From positions 1 to 47,482 of the forward strand of contig CAZVDE010000013.1 of the NCBI GenBank assembly GCA_964626065.1: DNA of 47,482 nucleotides, written 5' to 3'. This document shows positions 17,196-24,334 of this stretch, one piece after another; position 1 is the stretch's first letter, and every line of letters begins with the position of its first letter. Made by a program: the position numbers and the translations under genes. The DNA comes from UBA3910 sp964626065 (GTDB taxonomy: Bacteria; Bacillota; Limnochordia; Darwinibacteriales; Darwinibacteriaceae). The notes under the pieces are model-generated. The model was not told where the DNA came from, made no database searches, and was given only the letters and a program-made list of their open reading frames with translations.

Positions 17196-18029
17196 ATGAA
17201 AATTCGCAGAATCACGGTTATTGTTTTGGTAGTCCTCAGCTTATTGATGGTCAGCGATGTTCGCTACAATATCCTTTCCGGGCTGGGAAATGTGCGGCGG
17301 GCACCCATCCAATACCAAATCGGCGCGGGGGAGCATGAGCCCACCTGGACCGGATCACATGAATTTAGGCTGCCTAAGGGCAACTTAACCGCCATAAACG
17401 TTGAAAATCAATTCGGTACCATGAGTATTCGCAGGGCGGATCACGAGGAAATAATTGTTATTGCCACCGTTAAAGCGTTTGACCCTTCGGTGGAAAAGGC
17501 GGAAAAAAACATTCAGGGCTGGGAGCCCCGGGAACAGATCCGCGGTTCGGAGGTTTTTTATGAATGGACTGCCCCCGTTTCTGAAAGGAAGGATATACAG
17601 ACCGATTTCACGATTGAAGTTCCCCGGGGTATGTCCGTCCGATTGGAACAGGATTTTGGTACGATAGAGGCTTTGGGCCTCAGCGGAAACATGGAAATTG
17701 ACGCGGATTTTTCCACCGTTCTTGTACAGGATTTTGTGGGCTATTTAAGAATAAAAAGCAGTTATTCCACAACAAACTTGCGGAATATACAGGGGCCGCT
17801 CACCGTTGACGACTCTTTTTCTACACTAGTGGCCTCTTTAGTTAAGGACGATGCCGGTTATAATTTCGACATTGATCTTAGTTTCGGCACTCTGCGCGGC
17901 AATGTTCCTTACAATTTGAAGGAAAAAGAGATGCATGATCTGAAGGCCAAGGGCAGCTGGGGCCCTGGCGTTCATCCCGTTAAAATCAGTTCCAGTTTTG
18001 GTACCGTTGACCTGAGCCTCATCGATTAA
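17196..18029 (+). CDS. DUF4097-like exported beta-solenoid protein
   Basis: A 277-residue protein with an N-terminal signal or anchor segment (MKIRRITVIVLVVLSLLMV) and a repetitive beta-rich body. A motif of the form D/S-F-G/S-T recurs (ENQFGTMSI, EQDFGTIEA, DADFSTVLV, DDSFSTLVA, DLSFGTLRG, SSSFGTVDL), which fits the beta-helical DUF4097/YvlB-like surface proteins. It is the last gene of the GntR-ABC operon, 11 bp after the permease, with an SD-like GGGGGGA. DUF4097 proteins often accompany cell-envelope stress operons; a direct role is not known. Confidence 0.75.
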   Translation: MKIRRITVIVLVVLSLLMVSDVRYNILSGLGNVRRAPIQYQIGAGEHEPTWTGSHEFRLPKGNLTAINVENQFGTMSIRRADHEEIIVIATVKAFDPSVEKAEKNIQGWEPREQIRGSEVFYEWTAPVSERKDIQTDFTIEVPRGMSVRLEQDFGTIEALGLSGNMEIDADFSTVLVQDFVGYLRIKSSYSTTNLRNIQGPLTVDDSFSTLVASLVKDDAGYNFDIDLSFGTLRGNVPYNLKEKEMHDLKAKGSWGPGVHPVKISSSFGTVDLSLID

Positions 18030-18034
18030 ATGGG

Positions 18035-18071
18035 AAAAAGGCCGCCCCCGCTGTGCAGGACGGCCTTTTTT
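18035..18071. terminator. Bidirectional terminator between the DUF4097 and grdCD genes
   Basis: AAAAAGGCCG (18035-18044) pairs with CGGCCTTTTT (18061-18070), with A and T runs on both sides. It serves the plus-strand ABC operon and the minus-strand glycine reductase operon. Confidence 0.85.
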
Positions 18072-18077
18072 ATGATG

Positions 18078-20582
18078 CTAGCTTAAATAGCCTAGTTTCT
18101 TTAGTTTATCCAGCGCAGTTTCAAGATCCTCCGGTGCTACCAAAATTACAGGCCCGGTGCAGCCCATACCCGCTTCAGCGTAGATCTTCTCTTTCCAGAG
18201 GGCCTCAGTGGCATCTTCAATTTCCAAGACATCAATTCCGGTAATTTCGTGATCTACCGGTTTAGCCGGGGGTTTTTCAACGCTCGATTCAGCCGGTGCA
18301 GTGAACCCCGCTTTCTCCAGCTCTTCTGCAACGAGCTTGGGAAGCTTGGCTTTCGCCGCTTCGCCCGCGAACTGCACCGCATTGGCAATTACCGGTGCCC
18401 CGGAGGCTCTGGAGACGATGCAGACTATGTCGCGGTAACCTTCTCCTACGCCCGGGCCGTAGCCGTAACCGATACTTTCGTAATTGCCGCCCGTACTGAG
18501 CGCGGAGAGCATTTTCACTAAAATGTTGCCCGTCAAGGAGTCTGTCACTAACACGTCGCAGGCGCCTGTTAAGGCATCGTTGCCCCGCATAATGGCCTGC
18601 TCGGAGCGGCCCGATTTAGCCCAATTGATGGCATAACCCTTTGCGGCCAGCTCCTTGAGGGCCCTTTCGGTGGTCAGGGCCCCGTCTACGTTGAGGATTC
18701 CAACGGATGGTTCAGCGCTGCCCAGAGCCTTGGCAACAGCAATACCCAGAATCGCGTTTTTATACATGGCATCTGTGCGGTTGCCCGCGGACATGCCCGT
18801 TGTAGAGGCAATCAAAGTCTCTTTGCCGGTGGCGGGGGCCAGCACGCGCCCGATCGTTGTTACGCCCAAGGGGAAGTTGTAGTGCATGGTGACGCAGGCG
18901 TCTATCTCGCCCGATTTTAAAAGCTTTTCCATCGCCCGCTGCTGCTCTTCTGCACTGTTTGCTTCCACCGTCGGCAGGTTGGTGCTGCCCTTGGGCCCAA
19001 TAGCCACAACTCGCAAGTTCTTGTGGCGTTGTTGCGCCAATTCGGCGCCGCGCACAACTTCCTCGACGCCGTGTTCACTCCCCAGTAGGGTGACCCCTAC
19101 TGAAATCACTTCTTCCGGCACCGCGGTGCGTGTTTGCTCACCGCCGGGGTTGGCTTCCATAATAAAGGAGATGCCGTCAAAAAGGTTGGTCAGGCGGGCC
19201 AAGAACAGGCTGCCCTTGCCAACGATCATGCTGCGTTTCATTTTTCCTTCCAGAATTCCCTTGCGGGCAAAACCCATATAGGGCACACCGGAGGGGATAT
19301 GGCCCTGGGTGGGGGCCCAGCCTGTAAGGCCGTGTTTTGCCACGAAATCATTAAGCTCAGCCCGTTCTAAAACGCCCTGCCTGACACCGAGCGCCGCAAT
19401 CATGCGGTAGTTGGCCAGGGGTACATCGCCTGCCCCGGCAGGTACCGTGATTTCCGGGTTTTGCATTTCAACACTGTATTTATCAATATCGGTGATGGAA
19501 AGCCCGATTCTATCCAACGGCTCCGTAACCAGCGCCGTTGTTACCGCCTGGGGCGAGGATCCGGTGCCGATGCGGTGGCGTCCGATGGCATCGGTGCGCA
19601 GGATCGGGCTTGCCCCGTCATCTTCGCTGATTAATACTGCGAAGGCGCCTAAGAGGTCTTCCAGCACCGGGACCTCTTTTTTGATGTGATCGCGCGAATT
19701 CATGCCCAATTTGGCCACGGCGCCGCCGCCTAAAACTACCACGTTTTTATAGATCCCCGCTTTAACCAGGGCAATGGCGTTGACTATCCCGTGTGCGGGG
19801 CCTGCACAGAAAGATCTGGTGTCTGAACCGGTGGCATTAATGCAGCCCGCCACCTCGCCAATTGCTTTAGCAAAGTTGCCTCCGCCGCGTTGGTTCATAT
19901 CGCCGGCCGCTTCCTCAGATGTTTCGATAATATAATCTACCAGGGCCGGATCAAGTTCGTTATTCCACAACAGGTGCCTCAGGGCTAAAACACCGCTGGC
20001 CTTGGCCGCCAGGTTTTCGAACATCACATCCGCTTTGAGGTTTAGATCATGTTCGTGGGCCCGTTTTACGCAGCCCACCACTTGGCCGCCATGTTCCAGC
20101 GGGATCGCTGTTCGATTTTCTAACAGGGTGTTGATCTGATCCGCAGTGGCTGTTTTCTGCAAGATAGCCAGATCGTCCTGAGTAAAAAGAGGATGATTGC
20201 TCAAAACAGAGCTGATCTCTTGCGCGAAAGACTCTTCTAGCATGACTAAATCAAAGGAATCGGAGATCTTCATCATGGCGATGAATTCGTTTTGGGGAAA
20301 AATCTCACCAAATCTGCCTTGTCTATCCGGTGTGAGCGGGTTTTTATACCAGGGCTGGGGGGTTTGTGCCAGCTCTTCCGGGGTTATCCTGCCTATATAA
20401 ACCTGGTTGGGGGCATACGCCAAGACATCTTCATAGGGCCGCAAGGCTGCCTTAACCTGTGTTAACAAAGGGGAATCGGGGTTTTTGGCCCTCTCCATCG
20501 TTAGCGTTGTTCCGTGCGAAAGCACCATATCGGGTGCATGGATCAAGCAGTAGCTTGTTGCTTTAACTACTGGGTTGGTCAA
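18078..20582 (-). CDS. grdCD: Glycine reductase component C, fused beta-alpha subunits (GrdC-GrdD)
   Basis: One continuous frame of 834 residues that contains both subunits of protein C of glycine reductase. Residues about 1-485 are GrdC (PC beta): it starts TNPVVKATSYCLIHAPDM, has AYAPNQVYIG and FCAGPAHGIVNAIALVKAG, and resembles FabH-like thiolase folds. Residues about 490-834 are GrdD (PC alpha), starting VGVTLLGSEHG and including YNFPLGVTTIGRV and VDGALTTERAL. The catalytic Cys of GrdD (known as Cys359 in Eubacterium acidaminophilum, near the C-terminus) is present as Cys808 in AEAGMGCTGPV. Protein C takes the carboxymethyl group from the GrdA selenocysteine and releases acetyl phosphate. 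In the systems I know the two are separate genes, so the fusion is unusual. Start TTG 20582 follows GGAGGTG. It is the last gene of the operon. Confidence 0.9.
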   Translation of the reverse strand: MTNPVVKATSYCLIHAPDMVLSHGTTLTMERAKNPDSPLLTQVKAALRPYEDVLAYAPNQVYIGRITPEELAQTPQPWYKNPLTPDRQGRFGEIFPQNEFIAMMKISDSFDLVMLEESFAQEISSVLSNHPLFTQDDLAILQKTATADQINTLLENRTAIPLEHGGQVVGCVKRAHEHDLNLKADVMFENLAAKASGVLALRHLLWNNELDPALVDYIIETSEEAAGDMNQRGGGNFAKAIGEVAGCINATGSDTRSFCAGPAHGIVNAIALVKAGIYKNVVVLGGGAVAKLGMNSRDHIKKEVPVLEDLLGAFAVLISEDDGASPILRTDAIGRHRIGTGSSPQAVTTALVTEPLDRIGLSITDIDKYSVEMQNPEITVPAGAGDVPLANYRMIAALGVRQGVLERAELNDFVAKHGLTGWAPTQGHIPSGVPYMGFARKGILEGKMKRSMIVGKGSLFLARLTNLFDGISFIMEANPGGEQTRTAVPEEVISVGVTLLGSEHGVEEVVRGAELAQQRHKNLRVVAIGPKGSTNLPTVEANSAEEQQRAMEKLLKSGEIDACVTMHYNFPLGVTTIGRVLAPATGKETLIASTTGMSAGNRTDAMYKNAILGIAVAKALGSAEPSVGILNVDGALTTERALKELAAKGYAINWAKSGRSEQAIMRGNDALTGACDVLVTDSLTGNILVKMLSALSTGGNYESIGYGYGPGVGEGYRDIVCIVSRASGAPVIANAVQFAGEAAKAKLPKLVAEELEKAGFTAPAESSVEKPPAKPVDHEITGIDVLEIEDATEALWKEKIYAEAGMGCTGPVILVAPEDLETALDKLKKLGYLS

Positions 20583-20600
20583 TAAACACACCTCCAAAGG

Positions 20601-20640
20601 GAAGAGAAGGACTCGGGCCGTGGCCGAAGTCCGTCTCTTC
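20601..20640 (-). other. Intergenic mRNA hairpin between grdB and grdCD
   Basis: An almost perfect stem of about 15 bp: GAAGAGA (20601-20607) with TCTCTTC (20634-20640), and GGACT with AGTCC inside. It fills most of the 60-bp gap and is followed by the grdCD SD. With no strong T tail it looks more like a stabilising or translational element than a terminator. Confidence 0.6.
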
Positions 20641-20642
20641 GT

Positions 20643-21950
20643 TTAAGCTTCAAATATCGTTTGTTCGGTGACAGGCTTGGTAAGAGACATGAGCGCCTGT
20701 TCCACCAACCGTTTGCGTAGGGCGAACTCTTCCACCGCGCTCAGCTTGGGGTTCCCCAATGGGTAGGGAATGGCCACCGCAGGCACAATCCGATTCGCAC
20801 CCACCGTCAGGGAAATTGGTGTCACGGTACACACATGCACAACCGGAATGCCCGTCCGTTCAATTTCTTTGACCATCGTTGCGCCGCAACGAGTACAGGT
20901 CCCTCAGGTACTGGTGAGAATGACAGCCTGAACACCGTCATTGACCAGTTCCCCGGCAATTTCCGCAGCAAATTTCTTCGCATTGGCCACCGACGTTCCA
21001 TTGCCTACCGTGGAGTAAAAGTAAGGGTGCAGTTTGGCAATCTTGCCTTCGCTCTCCAAGGCGCGCAGGGCGTCAACGGGAACGACCCGATCAGGTGCTG
21101 CGTTGGCATAGGTTGGGTCATAACCGCCGTGGGCGGTCTCGAAAGCGTCGGGGGCGAGCTTGTCTAGGCCCCCTATGGAGTATTTTCCATAGTGTGAGGC
21201 GCTTGACGCTTCAATCCGATCGGGGTTGCCCTTGGGTACGATTCCGCCGCTAGTGACTAAAGCAACGGTGATCGCACTTAAATCGGCCAAGGCTGCGGCC
21301 GGTTCTACCCGATCGAAATGGGGAATGGGGTATTCCGTTTCGAATTCTTCACCCCGAAGTTTTTGCAGAAGCATATCAATGGCCCTTTCGGAGCCGCGTT
21401 TTTCCACAAAAACATTTTGGCGGATGCCGCGGCTGATGTAGCCTTCTTCGCCGGGGCTGCCAACCGATTCGCCATTGGCCAATTTGCCCGCGAGTTTAGC
21501 CATGGCAGGCAGGGCGGTGCGCATGCCCGCGGCAGAATCCGTTGTTTCTACGATATACAGATATTGGCGGTAGCTTTCTACGCCGGGGTTTTCCCGATAC
21601 ATGGCCGACACAGCGGGGATGCCCATTTCTGCGGCAATCTTGCCCACCGTTCCGCAAGCCATGCCGTAGCGGCCCGCATTAAAGGCAGGCCCGGCTACCA
21701 CCGTATCGGGCGCGAATTCTGCCAGCATTTCTCGCACCGCGGCGCTGGCCTGTTCTAGATTCTCGTTAAAATAGTCATCGCCGCAGACGATGGTGCCTAC
21801 CACTTTGCAGTTCTTAGGCAGCAACTGCTGTAGGCCCACACCCGGACCCCTAGGAACATCAAAACTTGCGGGAGGGACGTTGGCCTTGTCTTCGCCGCCC
21901 ATTTGTCCAAAAAACTGATTCAGATAGACGACTATCCGTTTTGTTTCCAA
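20643..21950 (-). CDS. grdB: Glycine reductase component B selenoprotein GrdB
   Basis: A 435-residue substrate-activating selenoprotein. The frame is interrupted by one in-frame TGA (complement 20904-20906, residue 349) in the context TST-U-GTCTRCGATM, the diagnostic Sec motif of GrdB. Downstream KEIERTGIPVVHVCTVTPIS continues the family alignment, so the two apparent ORFs are one gene. The N-terminus (YLNQFFGQMGGEDKANVPP) is typical. With GrdE it binds glycine as a Schiff base and passes the carboxymethyl group to GrdA. I place the start at TTG 21950, preceded by GAGGTG with 7-8 nt spacing; a TTG at 21965 overlaps the grdA stop. Sarcosine or betaine specificity cannot be excluded, but the neighbouring GrdE favours glycine. 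Confidence 0.95.
20877..20891 (-). promoter_or_regulatory. Candidate bSECIS hairpin in grdB
   Basis: Thirteen bases 3' of the UGA selenocysteine codon lies a perfect stem CGTTGC / GCAACG with a GGC triloop. The apical loop is about 18 nt from the UGA, in the range expected for bacterial SECIS elements. Flanking ACC/GGT can extend the stem. Confidence 0.6.
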
Positions 21951-21961
21951 GTTTCTACACC

Positions 21962-22417
21962 TCAATCCGTTTGGCGGTAAGTGGCGACCTCCTTGATGAT
22001 ATCATCAACTTCCAGGACCATTTCCATCATGCTCACTTGCTCGTCCCAGACGTCTTCGGGAATAATTTCTTTAAGTTCGAAAATATGGTATACGGGAAGT
22101 CCTAACTGGACTCCTGTCAATGGACCGGCAAAGGTAGGATCTCCGCTCGTAACAGTTTCGGCTGCCAGGCCCGAAGCTTCTGCCTCGGCACCGCCTAATA
22201 CTACTACAACCGTTTCCTTACCGTATTTTTCTACCAACTCCAGTACTCGAGTTTGGTTTTCCATGTCCATTGCACCGGCTGCTGTTCAAACAAAGCACTC
22301 GGTGGTGGAAAAGACTACTGTGGCCCCGGCTTTTTTAATACATTCTTCAATGGCCGGTCCCGGAATGCCGTCCCGGTCTCCGATAACGGCAACATTTTTG
22401 CCTTTCAGATCAATCAT
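21962..22417 (-). CDS. grdA: Glycine reductase component A selenoprotein GrdA
   Basis: A 151-residue selenoprotein that carries the carboxymethyl group between components B and C and is recycled by thioredoxin. The protein begins MIDLKGKNVAVIGDRDGIPG. The in-frame TGA at complement 22286-22288 is codon 44, exactly the Sec44 position of known GrdA, in the motif CFV-U-TAAGAMD. The rest (GGAEAEASGLAAETVTSGDP, TFAGPLTGVQLGL, DEQVSMMEMVLEVD) is standard. The start ATG follows GAGGAGG. Ordinary ORF calling sees only the part after the UGA. It lies 11 bp before grdB. Confidence 0.96.
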
Positions 22418-22449
22418 GACCGAGTCCTCCTCTTTTTATATTTTTTGCT

Positions 22450-23736
22450 TTAGTATTCGCGGGCGGTTAGTTTGTTAAAGCCAAGTTCGTTCGTTGCCCC
22501 GATAATTGCCTGCAGTTCAACGGTGATGGTGCCATCCGCTCCGCGTCCTCCTTTGAAGCCACCGGCGATGATCTCCACCGGTTCTAGGCTGCCCAGTACC
22601 TTCTCCAACGGCGGCAGCGTGATTAGGGCATTGGCATTACCCCCGCTTACTATGGCATCCGCCAGCGGGCTGCCGTCTGCCAGGGACTGGGACGTCCCAT
22701 CCTGCCCGGCGAATTCGTCCGTGAGCAGAACAGTCTTAATACCCTTTGCCTCGATTTTGGCGCAGTTCATCATCAAGTCCGTATCAGGATTGCCGAAGCC
22801 TTCCTCCGAAATAATCACGCCGTCTACACCCAAGGATTCTGCCAGTTTGGCGGTGAGATCCGAAGAGCGCTGTTTGTCCAAAAGGGTTACGTTTTCATTG
22901 GTGATTATACAACCCACAAAACAAAGATCTTTTCCATGCCGTTTGAACAGATCATGAATAACGGGATTATTCAAATGATGATAAGTGGTGTTCTTATCGC
23001 AGGCCGAAACACAGTTGCCGCTGACAATCGCCCCGTCCATTACCTCAGTGGGGTGCATTAGGGTCGGTACAATGTTCTTGACATCCACACCGTAGAAATA
23101 GGTATCATGGAGCAGCCCCTGGCTCTGCAGCATGTACACATAGGCAACCTTTGGTAAATCGGTATATTTTTTGTGATGCTCCGCGATGGGTAGGATTTCA
23201 TAGGTTATGACCTCATCGGGAGTTAATGAGCGAGCCGTTTGGCCCAAGTAGTTGGCGGCCCGCAGGCCCATGCGCCGCAGTGTTTCTTCATGCTGGTGGG
23301 GCGTTATTCCTTCAGCCGGTTCAGCACAAATAACCAGATTATGCAGCTTGGAGAAGGGAGAATAGTCCGCACCGGGGCCGGACATATCGATGATCCCTTC
23401 CTGATAGCCAACGATTCTGCCGGTGGTGACCACCGCAACACCTTTGAGGGCATGAGTGGTTCCGGCACCCGCCGTGAACATTTTGCTCACCATGCCGGGG
23501 AAGATACCGCCTTCAAGATCCGGTTTAACCCTTGGTTCGATTACATCTTTCACAGGCATAATGCGCACCGATTCACCCGGATGGGCAAGTTCAAGCCGGA
23601 CGGAGGCCAAGTGCTCATCCTCGAGCAGCAGTTCTTGCAGCTCAGTCCGGTTGACGAAGAGTGTCGCGTCCTTTACTTCTGTTTTGGACCCGAATTGTAA
23701 ATCATTAATGAAAATATTACCAACCTTGAGATCCAC
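22450..23736 (-). CDS. grdE: Glycine reductase component B proprotein GrdE
   Basis: A 428-residue glycine-specific subunit made as a proprotein that self-cleaves to give a pyruvoyl group, which forms the Schiff base with glycine. The cleavage Cys is at residue 242 in VSGNCVSACDKNTT, the same number as in the clostridial enzymes. Other family blocks are DMSGPGADYSPFS and AGGFKGGRGADGTI. Start GTG 23736 is fixed by AAGGAGG 7 nt upstream; the frame is open further but homology begins at MDLKVGNIFINDL. It follows trxA by 13 bp and precedes grdA. Confidence 0.95.
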   Translation of the reverse strand: MDLKVGNIFINDLQFGSKTEVKDATLFVNRTELQELLLEDEHLASVRLELAHPGESVRIMPVKDVIEPRVKPDLEGGIFPGMVSKMFTAGAGTTHALKGVAVVTTGRIVGYQEGIIDMSGPGADYSPFSKLHNLVICAEPAEGITPHQHEETLRRMGLRAANYLGQTARSLTPDEVITYEILPIAEHHKKYTDLPKVAYVYMLQSQGLLHDTYFYGVDVKNIVPTLMHPTEVMDGAIVSGNCVSACDKNTTYHHLNNPVIHDLFKRHGKDLCFVGCIITNENVTLLDKQRSSDLTAKLAESLGVDGVIISEEGFGNPDTDLMMNCAKIEAKGIKTVLLTDEFAGQDGTSQSLADGSPLADAIVSGGNANALITLPPLEKVLGSLEPVEIIAGGFKGGRGADGTITVELQAIIGATNELGFNKLTAREY

Positions 23737-23749
23737 ACACCCACCTCCT

Positions 23750-24067
23750 TTAACCGAGTAATTCCAGGATTTTGTTCTCCACATCCTGGGCTCCAAATTC
23801 GCCGCTCAGCTCGTCCTTTTTCTCTCCGTCGCGGTAAAAAGCAATAACGGGCAAGGACATTACCCCTTGGGCAATTGCCAAGCGCATGGCTTTCGAGGTG
23901 TCCAGAGAATAGAAAGTCATTTTATCTCCATATTTTTCGGCCAGTGCCTCTACCGCAGGCATCAGCTCCAGGCATGGTTTGCATCTGGGGCCCCAAAAAT
24001 CCACCACAACCCAGCCGCTGGAATCAGTAACGTGTTTATCCCAAGAATCCCTATCTATAGCGATCAA
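23750..24067 (-). CDS. trxA: Glycine-reductase-associated thioredoxin
   Basis: A 105-residue thioredoxin fold with active site WGPRCKPC (Cys29 and Cys32) instead of the classical WCGPC, a pattern usual for thioredoxins encoded in grd operons. The cis-Pro loop (VMSLPVIAFY) is present. It reduces the selenenyl-sulfide of GrdA during turnover. I place the start at TTG 24067, 6 nt after GGAGGGAGGG; TTG 24073 directly abuts the SD. No thioredoxin reductase gene and no grdX is found beside it, so electrons must come through a TrxB encoded elsewhere. It is the first gene of the operon. Confidence 0.92.
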   Translation of the reverse strand: MIAIDRDSWDKHVTDSSGWVVVDFWGPRCKPCLELMPAVEALAEKYGDKMTFYSLDTSKAMRLAIAQGVMSLPVIAFYRDGEKKDELSGEFGAQDVENKILELLG

Positions 24068-24334
24068 TCCCAACCCTCCCTCCGCTAATCATTCGCAATT
24101 AACATATTACGCAACAGCCCGCGGGAATCCTCCTAGTGGTTGCTGTTTTGTTCATGATTTTCGGCTTTTATTAAGCCTTTGAGAATATCGTCTCCATTTG
24201 GCCCGGTATCAATGCTATTACTCGCCTTTTCCGGCCAGCGTTCCGAAATCAGGAGAGCCTTGTGAGCGATTCTCTGTATGAGATCGGGGGATTATCTAAT
24301 AATATGAGTGAGATTGCAAAAATGGAGGTTCGAT
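24068..24334. other. Divergent promoter region between trxA and nifJ
   Basis: This 267-bp region must drive both the glycine reductase operon and nifJ. On the minus strand TTGATA is followed after 17 bp by GATATT within about 24180-24212, a possible trxA promoter; on the plus strand I see no good match. A short hairpin (GGCTTTTATTAAGCC near 24162-24176) is present. Part of the minus strand (about 24135-24293) is an open frame with codon-like composition but no usable start; see the findings. Confidence 0.4.

Noticed and set aside
24068..24334. Glycine riboswitch for the glycine reductase operon
   Set aside because: I searched both strands for the conserved tandem aptamer blocks and found none.
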